A DNA stretch of 64,000 bases from an uncultured Pelagibacteraceae bacterium (GCA_902629695.1 CACORY010000003.1:16730-80729); one strand, 5' to 3'. Numbered from the stretch's first letter, positions 17,416-28,060 are shown. Program-made: numbers and translations. The notes: a model not told the origin generated them from the sequence alone.

Positions 17416-17889
17416 TTAAATTAATTCATTTTGTCTTAAACTTTCAGCTAATATAATTGCTACTGATGATGCAATATTAAGAGAACGCTTATCATTTTTC
17501 ATAGGAATTTTTAGTTTATATTTTATTGATTTATGTACTTTATCAGGAACTCCTGCACTTTCCCTTCCAAATAAAATTGTATCATTTTTATCAAATTTAA
17601 ATTTGGTATAAGATATAGAAGCTTTAGTTGTCATCAATATAATTCTTTGATTCTTTTTTGACGTAAAAAATTCATCTGCACTTTTATAAAATTTGATATC
17701 TTTTTCATCCATATAATCCATTACGACACGTTTAAATCTCTTATCATTCAATAAGAAACCACAGGGCTCTATAATTTCTAGTTTTGCCCCGAGACAAGAG
17801 CAAGTTCTTATAATTGCAGCTGTATTTTGGGGTATATCAGGTTCAAATAATGCAATTATAGGCCCCTGAATTGTTGAATTCTGTGTCAT
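17416..17889 (-). CDS. trmL: tRNA (cytidine/uridine-2'-O)-methyltransferase TrmL
   Basis: SPOUT-class methyltransferase (157 aa) acting on ribose 2'-O of position 34 of certain tRNA-Leu. The N-terminal ALFEPDIPQNTAAIIRTC matches family motif 1. The trefoil-knot SAM site is formed by LFGRESAGVP and SLNIASSVAIILAE. It is the first gene of the minus-strand trmL-hemF-greA group, divergent from petA with a 93-nt intergenic region. Confidence 0.92.
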   Translation of the reverse strand: MTQNSTIQGPIIALFEPDIPQNTAAIIRTCSCLGAKLEIIEPCGFLLNDKRFKRVVMDYMDEKDIKFYKSADEFFTSKKNQRIILMTTKASISYTKFKFDKNDTILFGRESAGVPDKVHKSIKYKLKIPMKNDKRSLNIASSVAIILAESLRQNELI

Positions 17890-17982
17890 TCTTTCAGTAG
17901 TAAATTTGTTATTTTATATTATATGAATTTATATATTTAGGTAGAAATAATCTATATTGAGTATATTTAAGAAAAAACATTA

Positions 17983-18492
17983 ATGTCAGAAAAAAAAACC
18001 AACAGACGAGATTTTTTATTTACAGCAACTTATGCCGTGGGTGCAGTAGGGGTGGGAGCAACAATTTGGCCTATGATTGATCAAATGAATCCTGATGCCT
18101 CGGTAAAAGCACTTGCAAGTACAGAGGTAGATGTGAGCGCGGTTAATCCAGGCAAAACTATAACAGTTTTGTGGAGAGGGAAACCAGTTTTTATTAGAAG
18201 AAGAACTCAAGATGAGATTGCTGAAGCGAGATCAGTAAAGCTCGAGGAATTAAAACATCCTGAAAGTGATGAAGATCGAGCTAAAGATCCAGAGTGGCTT
18301 GTCATGTTGGGTGTATGTACTCATCTTGGATGTGTTCCATTAGACCAAAAAGGTGATTACAATGGTTGGTTTTGTCCATGTCACGGATCTCATTATGATA
18401 CATCTGGAAGAATTAGAAAAGGTCCTGCTCCAACTAATATGGAAATTCCTAAATATGAATTTGTCAACAGTAATACAATTAAGATTGGATAA
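17983..18492 (+). CDS. petA: Ubiquinol-cytochrome c reductase Rieske iron-sulfur subunit
   Basis: A 169-residue Rieske protein carrying the [2Fe-2S] cluster of complex III. A twin-arginine signal anchor ([22 protein letters not shown]) exports the folded cluster domain. The cluster ligands lie in CTHLGCVP and CPCHGSHYD. It leads petABC, with petB 5 nt downstream. Confidence 0.97.
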   Translation: MSEKKTNRRDFLFTATYAVGAVGVGATIWPMIDQMNPDASVKALASTEVDVSAVNPGKTITVLWRGKPVFIRRRTQDEIAEARSVKLEELKHPESDEDRAKDPEWLVMLGVCTHLGCVPLDQKGDYNGWFCPCHGSHYDTSGRIRKGPAPTNMEIPKYEFVNSNTIKIG

Positions 18493-18497
18493 TAATA

Positions 18498-19763
18498 ATG
18501 AGTGATCATCAGTACACCCCAGAATCTAAATTTGGAAAATGGTTTAATGACCGTTTACCTCTGCTTACACTAGCAAATCACTTAACTGATTATCCAACGC
18601 CAAAAAACCTAAACTATTGGTGGACTTTTGGGGGAATTTTAACTTTCTGTTTAATAACACAAATTGTGACAGGCTTAGTGTTAGCAATGCACTACATCGC
18701 ACATGCTGACATGGCTTTTGATAGTGTTGAGCATATTATGAGAGATGTAAATTATGGTTGGTTAATTAGATATATTCATGCAAACGGTGCATCAATGTTT
18801 TTTTTAGCAGTCTACATTCATATATTTAGATCTCTTTTTTATGGTTCTTACAAAGCTCCAAGAGAAATAATTTGGATTATTGGGATTATAATTTATCTCT
18901 TAATGATGGCAGCCGCATTTATGGGCTATGTTCTTCCTTGGGGGCAAATGAGTTTTTGGGGCGCAACTGTAATTACAAATTTGTTTAGTGCAATTCCTTT
19001 AGTTGGTGAAGGAATAGTTACTTGGTTATGGGGAGGTTACTCAGTAGATAACCCAACACTTACTCGATTTTTTACACTTCATTACTTAATACCATTTTTG
19101 ATTTTAGGCTTGGTAGTATTGCATATTTGGGCATTACATGTTCCTGGAAATAACAATCCAGTAGGTATTGATATTAAGAAGCCATCGAAAGACACAGTAC
19201 CATTTCATCCTTACATTGTTATCAAAGATGGATTTGCTTTATTAATGTTCATGATCGTTTTTGCATTTTTTGTTTTTTATACACCAAATATACTTGGCCA
19301 TGCAGATAATTACATTGAGGCTGATCCTTTAGTAACTCCAGCCCATATTGTTCCTGAATGGTACTTGTTACCTTTTTATGCAATTTTGAGATCAGTTCCT
19401 GATAAACTTTTAGGTGTTGTTGCAATGTTATCAGCTATTTTTATTTTAGCAGCTTTACCTTGGCTTGATACTTCAAAGATTAGATCTGCAGTCTTTAGAC
19501 CATTATACAGACAATTTTATTGGATCCTTGTTGCTGATGTTTTAATTTTAGGCTACGTCGGAGCGATGCCTGCAGAAGGATTGTATTTGCTAATTGCGAG
19601 GGTAGCTACAGCATATTATTTTTTACACTTTTTAGTGATTTTACCAGTTTTAGGATTTAGAGAAAAAACTCTTCCAATACCATTGAGTATAACCGAGCCA
19701 GTTCTGGGTGGATCTCCTAATTTAGCTACGGCAAAAAACAAAGAAAGTTCAATAATTAAGTGA
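18498..19763 (+). CDS. petB: Cytochrome b subunit of the bc1 complex
   Basis: A 421-residue integral membrane subunit with bis-heme ligation and two quinone sites. Heme-binding histidines occur in the helix B region ([19 protein letters not shown]) and helix D ([16 protein letters not shown]). The Qo-site motif PEWY ([10 protein letters not shown]) is present. Full length rather than split b6/subunit IV, as in proteobacteria. It overlaps petC by 4 nt through an ATG-less GTG junction. Confidence 0.97.
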   Translation: MSDHQYTPESKFGKWFNDRLPLLTLANHLTDYPTPKNLNYWWTFGGILTFCLITQIVTGLVLAMHYIAHADMAFDSVEHIMRDVNYGWLIRYIHANGASMFFLAVYIHIFRSLFYGSYKAPREIIWIIGIIIYLLMMAAAFMGYVLPWGQMSFWGATVITNLFSAIPLVGEGIVTWLWGGYSVDNPTLTRFFTLHYLIPFLILGLVVLHIWALHVPGNNNPVGIDIKKPSKDTVPFHPYIVIKDGFALLMFMIVFAFFVFYTPNILGHADNYIEADPLVTPAHIVPEWYLLPFYAILRSVPDKLLGVVAMLSAIFILAALPWLDTSKIRSAVFRPLYRQFYWILVADVLILGYVGAMPAEGLYLLIARVATAYYFLHFLVILPVLGFREKTLPIPLSITEPVLGGSPNLATAKNKESSIIK

Positions 19764-20539
19764 AAAACTTCTTAAGAATATTTTATCTATTCATATTATT
19801 TTCTGGGGTTCAATCAAATTCTATTGCGGCTGAAAAAATAGAGTATTTAAAAACTGATTGGAGCTTTAAAGGACTTTTCGGTAAATTTGATAGAGCTGCG
19901 CTTCAAAGGGGATATCAAGTTTATACTGAAGTATGCTCTTCATGTCATTCAATGAAATATTTGAGTTATAGAAACTTAGCACAAAAAGGTGGACCTGAGT
20001 TCACAGAGGCTCAAGCAAAAGCAATTGCAGCATCTTTTGAAGTGAAGGATGGACCGAATGCAGATGGTGATATGTTTACAAGACCAGGAAAATTATCTGA
20101 TAAATTTGTAATGCCATATGAAAATGTTAAGGCTGCTCAAGCAGCTAATGGAGGTGCATATCCTCCTGATATGTCAGTATTAGTTAAAGCAAGAGGCGGG
20201 GGTGTAGATTATATCTATTCACTTCTTCAAGGATATGAAGATCCGCCGGTAGGAGTTACCTTAGACGATGGAGTTTACTATAATAAATATATGTATGGTA
20301 ACAAAATCAAAATGTCTAACCAATTATCAGATGGATTAGTTGAATATTCTGATGGCACAAACGCAACTGTTGAGCAAATGTCGAAAGACGTAACAACATT
20401 TTTAATGTGGGCAGCTGAGCCTCATTTAGAGGCACGACATCAAATGGGTTTTAAAGCTATTATTTATTTAATAATTCTTACTGTTCTAGTTTATTTTAGC
20501 ATGAAAAGAATATGGTCACGTATTGAAACGGAAGTTTAA
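19760..20539 (+). CDS. petC: Cytochrome c1
   Basis: The 259-residue c-type subunit of complex III. Signal peptide [23 protein letters not shown], heme-attachment motif CSSCH near residue 59, and a C-terminal membrane anchor ([20 protein letters not shown]). The start codon is GTG at 19760, overlapping the petB stop. The last 24 nt overlap the convergent ychF gene. Confidence 0.95.
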   Translation: MKNFLRIFYLFILFSGVQSNSIAAEKIEYLKTDWSFKGLFGKFDRAALQRGYQVYTEVCSSCHSMKYLSYRNLAQKGGPEFTEAQAKAIAASFEVKDGPNADGDMFTRPGKLSDKFVMPYENVKAAQAANGGAYPPDMSVLVKARGGGVDYIYSLLQGYEDPPVGVTLDDGVYYNKYMYGNKIKMSNQLSDGLVEYSDGTNATVEQMSKDVTTFLMWAAEPHLEARHQMGFKAIIYLIILTVLVYFSMKRIWSRIETEV

Positions 20540-21589
20540 AACATCCCCATCTTTAACAATATAATCTTTCCCCTCTAATCGCATTTTACCATTGGTTTTA
20601 GAATTTACCCAACCATTGTTATTTATAAAATCCTCATAAGAAACAGTTTCTGCTCTAATAAAACCCTTTTCGAAATCTGTGTGAATTACACCTGCAGCCT
20701 TTGGTGCTGTACAGTTTTTTTGAATTGTCCATGCCCTTGTTTCCTCTGGCCCAGAGGTGAAATAAGTATCAAGTTCAAGAATTTTATATCCTTTTTGTAT
20801 CAATAAATCTAATCCAGTTTTTTTAATTCCAATCATTTCCATATAATTTTTTCTTTCATTTATATCTAATTCATTTATTTGATTTTCTATATCTGCTGAA
20901 ATAATAAGAGTATTTTCTTGGTCAAACTTATTAACAAAATCTCTAGTATAAGCGTTACCATTCTGGATACTTTTTTCATCTACATTACAAATGAATATCT
21001 TTGGTTTTAAAGATAGCAATCCACTTTGTTTAAGTTGTTTTTTATCAAAAAGACCTTTTAGATTAGATAAATCTTCATTTTTATTTATTGAATTTAAAGT
21101 CAACTCAAGAATTTTTAACTGTTCATCTTCAATATTTTTCTTATTATTTTTTTCTAGTCTTTTTTGAATTGACTCTAAATCTGCAAGCATCATTTCAGTC
21201 TCTATAATTTCAAGATCTCTTACAGGATTAACATCTGGATTAACATTCTGTATATCATCAGAGTCAAAGCATCTAATCATATGAATTACTGCATCAACTT
21301 CTCTAATATGTGAAAGAAATTTATTACCTAAGCCTTCGCCTTTTGAGGCTCCCTTCACCAAACCTGCTATATCAACAAATGATATAGTGGTATTAATAAT
21401 TTTTTTTGAGTTTGAAATCTTTGCTAAATTTTCCAATCTTTCATCTGGAACTGGAACAATCCCAATATTTGGATCTATAGTGCAAAAAGGAAAATTTGCA
21501 GCTTGCGCTTTGCTAGAATTAGTTAATGCATTAAAAAGAGTAGATTTTCCCACATTTGGTAATCCAACAATACCACACTTAAAACTCAT
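20516..21589 (-). CDS. ychF: Redox/ribosome-associated GTPase YchF (OLA1 family)
   Basis: A 357-residue Obg-like ATPase. P-loop GLPNVGKSTLFNAL at residues 8-21, switch region SFVDIAGLVKGASKGEGLGNKFL, a central coiled coil, a C-terminal TGS domain (FTSGPEETRAWTI, VIHTDFEKGFIRAE). The NKXD-like position reads NVDE, typical of the ATP-preferring family. It is cotranscribed with pth (stop and start share a base at 21589), the classic pth-ychF pair. Confidence 0.95.
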   Translation of the reverse strand: MSFKCGIVGLPNVGKSTLFNALTNSSKAQAANFPFCTIDPNIGIVPVPDERLENLAKISNSKKIINTTISFVDIAGLVKGASKGEGLGNKFLSHIREVDAVIHMIRCFDSDDIQNVNPDVNPVRDLEIIETEMMLADLESIQKRLEKNNKKNIEDEQLKILELTLNSINKNEDLSNLKGLFDKKQLKQSGLLSLKPKIFICNVDEKSIQNGNAYTRDFVNKFDQENTLIISADIENQINELDINERKNYMEMIGIKKTGLDLLIQKGYKILELDTYFTSGPEETRAWTIQKNCTAPKAAGVIHTDFEKGFIRAETVSYEDFINNNGWVNSKTNGKMRLEGKDYIVKDGDVLNFRFNT

Positions 21590-22149
21590 TATTTGTTATT
21601 AACTGTACTAGAAAATAAATCTAATTTTTTTTCAACAAGTATTGAGATGGATTCGGTAATATTATTTAAAGTTTTTTCGATTCCAACTGACTCATCTTCA
21701 TTAAAATTTTGCAAGACATAATCAGCAATTTCCATATCGTTTTTTGGTTTTCCTATTCCAATTCTGACCCTTGAATATTCCTTTCCAATAAATTTATCAA
21801 TAGAGGCTATTCCATTATGGCCTGCACTTGAGCCACCAAATTTAGCTTTTATCTTTCCAAATTCAATATCAAGATCATCATGAAAAACCACTACATCTTC
21901 AGCATCTATTTTAAAGTACTCAATTAACTCTCTAATACATATTCCAGAATTATTCATAAATGTAAGAGGCTTAATGGCATAAACTTTTTTGTCACCTATA
22001 TTTCCTGTTGTTAGAAGTCCTTTAAATTTTGGTTTTTGTTTAGACAAATTAAATTTTTTATTAATAGAGTCTATGATCTTAAAACCTATATTATGCCTAT
22101 TGTTCTCACTATCTGGAGTTGGATTGCCTAGACCTACAAATAAAATCAT
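21589..22149 (-). CDS. pth: Peptidyl-tRNA hydrolase
   Basis: A 186-residue esterase that recycles peptidyl-tRNA released from stalled ribosomes. The start FVGLGNPTPDSENNRHNIGF contains the catalytic His in NRHN. HDDLDIEFGKIK and GGSSAGHNGIASI are the other conserved blocks. The rplY-pth-ychF order is a widespread translation cluster. Confidence 0.95.
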   Translation of the reverse strand: MILFVGLGNPTPDSENNRHNIGFKIIDSINKKFNLSKQKPKFKGLLTTGNIGDKKVYAIKPLTFMNNSGICIRELIEYFKIDAEDVVVFHDDLDIEFGKIKAKFGGSSAGHNGIASIDKFIGKEYSRVRIGIGKPKNDMEIADYVLQNFNEDESVGIEKTLNNITESISILVEKKLDLFSSTVNNK

Positions 22150-22180
22150 AATTTAATGAGATTAGATTTAACCTAATTGA

Positions 22181-22921
22181 TTATTTTTTTTCTTCAGAAG
22201 ATTTTTTTTCTGCAGGTTTCTTTTCATCGCCTTCTTTTTTATCACCTTTTGCACCTTCTGCAGCTACCTTATCACCATCTGCTGACGCAGTTGCTTCTGC
22301 TCCTTCAGCACCCTCTTCTCCTTCAGCAGTTTCAGCTTCTGTTGGTTTTTCTGGTTCTTTCATAACCGTAGGAGCAGCCAATGTAGCGATCACAAAGTCT
22401 CTCCCTTGAATTGTTGGGGTAACTTCAGGATCTAATTTAACTGATGAAATTTTAAAGCTTGATCCAATATCTACACCGTCTAGATCTAATGTTAAACTTT
22501 CAGGTATTTTTTCACTAGGACATTTTAATTCAACTTTTCTTCTTACAATATTTAAAACGCCACCTCTTTTTAATCCAGGAGATTTTTCTTGGTTAATAAA
22601 GTTTACTGGAACCTCAATTTTGATTTTAACACCAGGCAAAACTCTTAAAAAATCTACATGAGTAGGTTCATCTGTAATAATATGATACTTCACTTCTCTT
22701 GGAAGTACATTTTGACTTTTTCCACTAATATTTAGTGTAATAATATTTGATAAAAAATTTTCTTTTTCAATCAAAGTTTTTAATAATTTTTTTGATATAG
22801 AAATTTTTTGATTTTCTTCTTTTCCGCCATAAATAATTGCAGGAACACCTCCGTTTGCTCTAATTAAATTAAGCTGACCTTTTGTTTTATTATCTCGGAT
22901 ATTTGCTTCTAAAGAATTCAT
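22181..22921 (-). CDS. rplY: Ribosomal protein bL25 (Ctc form) with long acidic/lysine tail
   Basis: 5S rRNA-binding large-subunit protein of the longer TL5/CTC type (246 aa). The N-terminal beta-barrel (residues 1-95) includes RANGGVPAIIYGG, and the C-terminal domain to about residue 185 has VPVNFINQEKSPGLKRGGVLN. The last 60 residues are a low-complexity Ala/Glu/Gly/Lys tail, locally more GC-rich than its surroundings, ending in KKPAEKKSSEEKK. Its antisense reads as a false Leu-rich ORF. It lies between prs and pth. Confidence 0.93.
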   Translation of the reverse strand: MNSLEANIRDNKTKGQLNLIRANGGVPAIIYGGKEENQKISISKKLLKTLIEKENFLSNIITLNISGKSQNVLPREVKYHIITDEPTHVDFLRVLPGVKIKIEVPVNFINQEKSPGLKRGGVLNIVRRKVELKCPSEKIPESLTLDLDGVDIGSSFKISSVKLDPEVTPTIQGRDFVIATLAAPTVMKEPEKPTEAETAEGEEGAEGAEATASADGDKVAAEGAKGDKKEGDEKKPAEKKSSEEKK

Positions 22922-22963
22922 GAAGACAGGTTTTTAACCCATGTTTATAAATAATCAAGATAT

Positions 22964-23896
22964 TTATTTAAATAAATCCGATACTGAGGTAGAATTAGAA
23001 ATTCTTTTAATCGCTTCTCCCATTAATGCAGATATTGGTAAAACTTCAATATTTTTTATATTTTTAGTTTTTTCACCATTATTTATTGTATCCGTAATTA
23101 CTAACTTTTTGATTGCAGATTTTTGAATTTTTTTAACTGCATCACCACTTAAAACTCCATGAGTTATATATACAAAAACTTCTTTAGCACCTCTTTTTTT
23201 TAAAGCTGCTGCTGCATTTACAATTGTGCCTCCTGAGTCAATTATGTCATCAACTAAAATACAAGTTTTATTTTTTACATTTCCTATAACATTCATTACT
23301 TTAGATTGACCAGGCTTAGGGCGTCTTTTATCAACGATTGCTAGTTCTGCATTTAAAAGTTTTCCAAGTGCTCTTGCTCTTTCAGTTCCGCCAACGTCAG
23401 GAGCAACACAAACAATTTTTTTGCTTTTAATTTTTTTTCTGACATGTCTAGCAAAAATAGGTGTTGCAAAAAGATTGTCTACAGGTATGTCAAAAAATCC
23501 CTGAATTTGTCCCGCATGCAAATCCACAGTCACAATTCTGTCTGCTCCTGCTTTAGTAATAAGATTTGAAACAAGTTTTGCTGAAATAGATGTTCTTGGA
23601 ACAACTTTTCTATCTTGTCTTGCATATCCAAAATAAGGAATGACTGCAGTGATATTTTTAGCGGAGGATCTTTTTAATGCATCAATACACAACAACAACT
23701 CCATTAAATTATCATTCGCAGGAGAAGAGATAGATTGAATTATAAATATACTGTTACCTCTTATATTTTCATTAATTTCAATATAAATCTCACCATCAGC
23801 AAATTTTCTAATACTTGAATTAACAAGTTTTGATTTTAAATATTTTGCAATATTTTTGCTAAGAGTTTTATTACTATTTCCTGTTAATAACTTCAT
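22964..23896 (-). CDS. prs: Ribose-phosphate pyrophosphokinase
   Basis: Makes PRPP from ribose 5-phosphate and ATP for nucleotide, His and Trp synthesis (310 aa). The PRPP-binding loop is [12 protein letters not shown], the regulatory flexible loop region [15 protein letters not shown], and the metal-site block [19 protein letters not shown]. Length matches class I enzymes. It is downstream of pgeF by 7 nt and upstream of rplY by 42 nt. Confidence 0.96.
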   Translation of the reverse strand: MKLLTGNSNKTLSKNIAKYLKSKLVNSSIRKFADGEIYIEINENIRGNSIFIIQSISSPANDNLMELLLCIDALKRSSAKNITAVIPYFGYARQDRKVVPRTSISAKLVSNLITKAGADRIVTVDLHAGQIQGFFDIPVDNLFATPIFARHVRKKIKSKKIVCVAPDVGGTERARALGKLLNAELAIVDKRRPKPGQSKVMNVIGNVKNKTCILVDDIIDSGGTIVNAAAALKKRGAKEVFVYITHGVLSGDAVKKIQKSAIKKLVITDTINNGEKTKNIKNIEVLPISALMGEAIKRISNSTSVSDLFK

Positions 23897-23903
23897 TAAG
23901 AAA

Positions 23904-24665
23904 TCAATTAATCATAATTATTGAAATATTTCTACCATAATCATCATGTTTTAAACTTAAAGATCTTCTTGCACTAAAAAAATTATTTTTTTTATCAAAA
24001 GTATCAATATTTAACATATCAATTTTTTTAATTTTATTTGATTTAAGTTGATATTTTACAAATCCTGGTAAATCAAAATAAATAGTATTTTTTTTTGTTT
24101 TAAAAAATAATCTATTTCTTTTATCTTTCTTTATAAATTTTTTCTTAAAGTCTTTTTTTACATTGTAATTATTTTGCTTAATACAAGGCCCAACAGCAGC
24201 TATAATGTTATTTTGTGTACTTCCGTTTTTTAATAAAAAATTAATTACTTTTTTAATTATATCTTTAAAAGCACCTTTCCATCCTGCATGAATTGCTGCA
24301 ATAATGTTATTTCCTTTATCAAATAATAGAATTGGCACACAATCTGCAGTTAAAACAGCAATCGGTAAATTTTTCTGATTTGTTATAATTGCATCTGCTT
24401 TGAATTTTTTTTTATAAGATATAAAATTTTTGTCAAAAAAAACAAACTTGTTACTATGAGTTTGATGCACCAATGAAATATCATTTGCTTTTTTACTTAT
24501 TTTATTTTTTACAATTTTTAAATTTTTTTTCACTAAAAATTTTTTATCTTTAGAGCCTACTCCGCAATTCAAACTTCTATAAATTCCGCTAGATTTTCCA
24601 CCATTACTATTAAAAAAACCGTGGGAGATATTTTTTTGTTTCAACAATTTCTTTGATGTAATCAA
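23904..24665 (-). CDS. pgeF: YfiH/PgeF-family multicopper-oxidase-like protein
   Basis: A 253-residue protein of the DUF152/YfiH family, whose members act as purine nucleoside phosphorylases/adenosine deaminases or peptidoglycan editing factors. The metal-site motifs are [21 protein letters not shown] and [11 protein letters not shown]. Its N-terminus [11 protein letters not shown] is typical. It overlaps midA by 4 nt and belongs to the alphaproteobacterial lgt-midA-pgeF set. The biological role here is not settled by sequence. Confidence 0.88.
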   Translation of the reverse strand: MITSKKLLKQKNISHGFFNSNGGKSSGIYRSLNCGVGSKDKKFLVKKNLKIVKNKISKKANDISLVHQTHSNKFVFFDKNFISYKKKFKADAIITNQKNLPIAVLTADCVPILLFDKGNNIIAAIHAGWKGAFKDIIKKVINFLLKNGSTQNNIIAAVGPCIKQNNYNVKKDFKKKFIKKDKRNRLFFKTKKNTIYFDLPGFVKYQLKSNKIKKIDMLNIDTFDKKNNFFSARRSLSLKHDDYGRNISIIMIN

Positions 24666-25714
24666 TTATTGAACCCTAATTTGAATGTGTTTTTTTTATT
24701 TTTTATTAACATTACTTTAAATAAAGAACCCATTTGTTTATCGTCAATTAGTCTATTAAGACGATAATAAATATCAGCCTTTTTTAAAAAGTTTAGTTTT
24801 TTAGATATAATTTCTGCTCTCTCTTTAATTCCCATTTCTACTAAAAATTTTTTTTGGGTTGTTAAATTATTTTCCAAACTGTTAAATTGTGTTAAAAATT
24901 TTTTAAAAAGCTCAAAACTTATATTGTGAGTTATATCTACATTACCAATATTGTTTAAAATGTTGGCAAATTTATGGTTAGCAACTGCTTTAAGAGTATT
25001 TTTCATCTTTTTATCAGTGTACCCATAATCAATTATCAACAATCCTCCATCATTTTTCTTAATTATTTTTGATATTTTTTTAAGGTAATCATGACCAAGA
25101 TTTGAATACTCTATGAAATTTTGATTTTGAGATATTTTAAAATTAATTTTTTTTTCTAATTTTTTTATGTTAATTTTTTTTTCAAAAAAAGAAGCTTTTT
25201 TTTTATCATTTAATACCACATATTTTTCAAACCATTGATTTTTATTTTTTCTAAATTGTTTAATTGCAATTGAGTCAAAAAATTCATTTGCAACAAATAT
25301 ACTGGGATTTTTTTTTATTCTACTAATTTGAGAAGTCCAAATAATTTTTTCTTTACTAAATTTTTTTTTTTGAATTTTTACTAATGAAGGACTTTTTTCA
25401 TGAATAATAAAATTGCACGAACTAAAAAAAGAAGGAAACCTTTTGAAACTTTCAATAAAAACTCTCATCATTTCTCCGTTTCCTGCTCCCAGTTCGATGA
25501 GGTTAAATCTTTTAGGAGAACCTAAACTTTTCCAGAAACTTATTATCCAAATAGCAATCATTTCAGAGAAAAGTCTAGAAATATTAGGAGCAGTTATAAA
25601 GTCACCTTTTTTTCCAAATGGATTTTTTTTCATGTAAAATCCAGATTTATTATCGTAAAGACTTAAATTTATAAACTTGTCTAATGAAATCTTAAGACTC
25701 TTTTTTATTTTCAT
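24662..25714 (-). CDS. MidA/NDUFAF7-family class I SAM methyltransferase
   Basis: A 350-residue SAM-dependent methyltransferase. The SAM site is NLIELGAGNGEMMRVF near residue 75, and the family start pattern is GDFITAPNISRLFSEMIAIW with FVANEFFDSIAIKQF downstream. The mitochondrial relative NDUFAF7 methylates an arginine of a complex I core subunit; the bacterial role is presumed similar. It overlaps lgt by 23 nt and pgeF by 4 nt. Confidence 0.87.
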   Translation of the reverse strand: MKIKKSLKISLDKFINLSLYDNKSGFYMKKNPFGKKGDFITAPNISRLFSEMIAIWIISFWKSLGSPKRFNLIELGAGNGEMMRVFIESFKRFPSFFSSCNFIIHEKSPSLVKIQKKKFSKEKIIWTSQISRIKKNPSIFVANEFFDSIAIKQFRKNKNQWFEKYVVLNDKKKASFFEKKINIKKLEKKINFKISQNQNFIEYSNLGHDYLKKISKIIKKNDGGLLIIDYGYTDKKMKNTLKAVANHKFANILNNIGNVDITHNISFELFKKFLTQFNSLENNLTTQKKFLVEMGIKERAEIISKKLNFLKKADIYYRLNRLIDDKQMGSLFKVMLIKNKKNTFKLGFNN

Positions 25715-26474
25715 ATCTTACAATTGTTAGATAAATTCCTATTAGAAAGAATATACAACTAATGATTTGTCCCATAGTTAGATTAAATAATAAATAACCT
25801 ATCTGTTCATCGGGCACTCTAAGAAATTCAATCATAAATCTAAAAATTGAGTAACAAATTAAAAATATTCCAGACATCAAACCAGTTGTTTTCATCAATC
25901 CTTTGTTTCTTAAATAAATTAAAATTAAAAAAAGTATTAATCCTTCAAATATAGCTTCATATAATTGAGTTGGATGTCGATATAAATTATCTATCTTAAT
26001 AAATTGTACTGCCCATGGAAGATTGGTTTCAGACCCATATAATTCTGAATTTATAAAATTTGCTATTCTTCCAAAAAAAATACCTATCGGCGCAACAATA
26101 GAGACAACATCTAAGTAGATAAAAAAATTTTGATTATTTTTTTTAGCGAAATAAATACTTGCTAATACAACTCCTATTAAACCTCCATGAAAGGACATTC
26201 CACCTTCCCAAATTTTGAAAATATCGATTAAATTATCTAAATAATAGTTTGGGTTGTATAGTATAACGTAACCTAATCTCCCACCAATTATGATACCCAA
26301 AATTACAAATGTTAAAAAATCGTCAAATTTTTCTTTCAATTCTACATTTGATATAAAAAACCTCTTACTTAAAATCCATCCAAGCAAAATTCCAATTATA
26401 TAAGCTAAAGAATACCATCTTATTTCAATTGAAAAAATTTGAATAGCAACTGGGTCAAAATTATTAATGAACAT
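25692..26474 (-). CDS. lgt: Prolipoprotein diacylglyceryl transferase
   Basis: Inner-membrane enzyme (260 aa) that transfers diacylglycerol to the lipobox cysteine of prolipoproteins. It has about seven hydrophobic segments, the family signature GRIANFINSELYG, the GGMSFHGGLIG block and YRHPTQLYEAIFEG. It is the first gene of the lgt-midA-pgeF-prs-rplY-pth-ychF minus-strand run and is divergent from a UbiK-like gene. Confidence 0.96.
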   Translation of the reverse strand: MFINNFDPVAIQIFSIEIRWYSLAYIIGILLGWILSKRFFISNVELKEKFDDFLTFVILGIIIGGRLGYVILYNPNYYLDNLIDIFKIWEGGMSFHGGLIGVVLASIYFAKKNNQNFFIYLDVVSIVAPIGIFFGRIANFINSELYGSETNLPWAVQFIKIDNLYRHPTQLYEAIFEGLILFLILIYLRNKGLMKTTGLMSGIFLICYSIFRFMIEFLRVPDEQIGYLLFNLTMGQIISCIFFLIGIYLTIVRYENKKES

Positions 26475-26511
26475 TATAAGATATAATTATAATAAGTTAC
26501 TATATAAATAT

Positions 26512-26763
26512 ATGAAAAATTCAAAATTTATCATAGATAAATTTGCTAAATTATTCGAGCAAGGTTTAGTTTCATCAAAAGATCTTGCTGATGAATTAAC
26601 AAATATATTAAAATCTAAAAGAGATGAAGTGGTTTTTAAAATGAAACTTACAAGCAAAGATGAATTTGATGTTCTATCCAAAAGAGTTGAGATACTTGAA
26701 CAAAAATTAAGACAACCAAAAAAGCAGAAAAAAAGAAAAATTAAACGGGTAAAAAAATCTTAA
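26512..26763 (+). CDS. UbiK/BMFP-type accessory factor (small coiled coil)
   Basis: An 83-residue protein starting at ATG 26512, since the track start adds an unlikely leader. It contains KFAKLFEQGLVSSKDLADELTNILKSK and a C-terminal leucine-zipper-like DVLSKRVEILEQKLRQ, followed by a Lys/Arg-rich tail. This is the BMFP/UbiK pattern, a trimeric membrane-fusogenic protein that assists aerobic ubiquinone synthesis. It is divergent from lgt, as in other alphaproteobacteria. Its end overlaps the convergent histidine kinase by 23 nt. Confidence 0.75.
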   Translation: MKNSKFIIDKFAKLFEQGLVSSKDLADELTNILKSKRDEVVFKMKLTSKDEFDVLSKRVEILEQKLRQPKKQKKRKIKRVKKS

Positions 26764-28060
26764 CACCAAGACCTTTTAGTGAGGATTTTTCTAATTTAAT
26801 GTTTCCACCATGGGATCTGATTATGTCAGATGCAATTGATAATCCCAAGCCAACACTGGATTTAGAGTCTGCTCTTCCTTTATCGATTTTATAAAAAGGT
26901 TTAAATACATTATCGTATTCTTTTTCTGGAATCCCTGGTCCATTATCCTCAACTTTTAGAAAAAGATTGTTATTATTTTTACTTAACTCAACAACCACTT
27001 TATCACCGTATTTAATTGCATTATCTATCAAATTATTGATACATCTTTTAATTAGATTTTTTCTACCATTAATATGAATTCTAGATGGTATTTTTATAGA
27101 TATATTATCGTTATTATACTTTTTGATTATTTCTTGAATTAATTCACTTAAATCAAATATTTCATCCTTTTCAAGATATGCAGAACTTGTAAATTGCAGA
27201 TATTCATTGAGCATTTTTTCCATTTCATTAATATCCTCAGAAAGTTTATTTGCTAGTCCTTTTTCTTTAATAAAAGCTATTTGTAGTTTCATTCTAGTAA
27301 GTGGAGTTCTTAAATCATGACTAATTCCTGAAAGCATCTCAGATCTTTGATTTAAATGTCTAATTATTCTTTTTCTCATTTTATCAAATTCATAGCCAGC
27401 TTGTCTAATTTCAGCTGCTCCAGATGGTTTAAATTCCTCTATCTCTTCTCCTTTACCAAATTTTTCAGCTGCTCTTGCAAGATTTGTAATTGGTCTAGTT
27501 TGGTTTTTTAAAAAGATTAGGGATATCAAAACCATTATTAAAGCTGGTACGGTGATCCACAATGCAAAAATTCTTGCTGATGAGCTTGTAACTCTATCTC
27601 TAGGAATTAAAAATTTAAAATAACCATCTTGATATTTGATTCTAATATCAATTAATTCTTTATAACCTGTTGTATCAAACCAGAATTCTGAAGTACCGTA
27701 TCTTGATTTAAGCTCTCTTCTAAGTGTTCTATCAATTGGACTAAACCATCTCTCATCATGATTATAATTAAAATCATTATCTTGAATAAATTCTATATTC
27801 AAATCTTGATAAATAGAGAACAAATTTGTTATTTCATTTTTATTATAAATTTCGTCATTATAAACTTCAATAAAAGTACTTATTTCATTCACTACTGCTT
27901 TAGTCATTCCTTTATTTGTCTTAATCCAAAGACTATCAAAAAAAACAATTGTTACTACTATTTGTAAAACAATTACTGGAACAGCTACAATTAATAATGC
28001 TCTGTAAAATAATCTTTTAGGTAAAATATTTTTTACAAATTTATTTAATCCATAAAACAT
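26741..28060 (-). CDS. EnvZ-type sensor histidine kinase
   Basis: A membrane sensor kinase of 439 aa from the ATG at 28060, which follows GGAGCAGG; the track start is 18 codons longer and within the regulator. It has TM1 (ALLIVAVPVIVLQIVVTIVF), a periplasmic domain of about 110 aa, TM2 (ALWITVPALIMVLISLIF), HAMP, the H-box ISHDLRTPLTRMK and ATPase motifs N (NLIDNAIKYG) and G1/F/G2 (DNGPGIPE, FKPFYK, GLGLSIA). It overlaps the response regulator by 20 nt, so the two are a pair. The stimulus is unknown. Confidence 0.93.
   Translation of the reverse strand: MFYGLNKFVKNILPKRLFYRALLIVAVPVIVLQIVVTIVFFDSLWIKTNKGMTKAVVNEISTFIEVYNDEIYNKNEITNLFSIYQDLNIEFIQDNDFNYNHDERWFSPIDRTLRRELKSRYGTSEFWFDTTGYKELIDIRIKYQDGYFKFLIPRDRVTSSSARIFALWITVPALIMVLISLIFLKNQTRPITNLARAAEKFGKGEEIEEFKPSGAAEIRQAGYEFDKMRKRIIRHLNQRSEMLSGISHDLRTPLTRMKLQIAFIKEKGLANKLSEDINEMEKMLNEYLQFTSSAYLEKDEIFDLSELIQEIIKKYNNDNISIKIPSRIHINGRKNLIKRCINNLIDNAIKYGDKVVVELSKNNNNLFLKVEDNGPGIPEKEYDNVFKPFYKIDKGRADSKSSVGLGLSIASDIIRSHGGNIKLEKSSLKGLGVKIFLPV

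Noticed and set aside
17890-17982. Promoter for petABC in the trmL-petA gap
   Set aside because: Several AT-rich partial matches exist, but none has a convincing -35/-10 pair at 16-18 nt.
22177-22365. Leucine-rich plus-strand ORF
   Set aside because: It is the antisense of the repetitive GAA/GCA-rich tail of rplY, not a gene.
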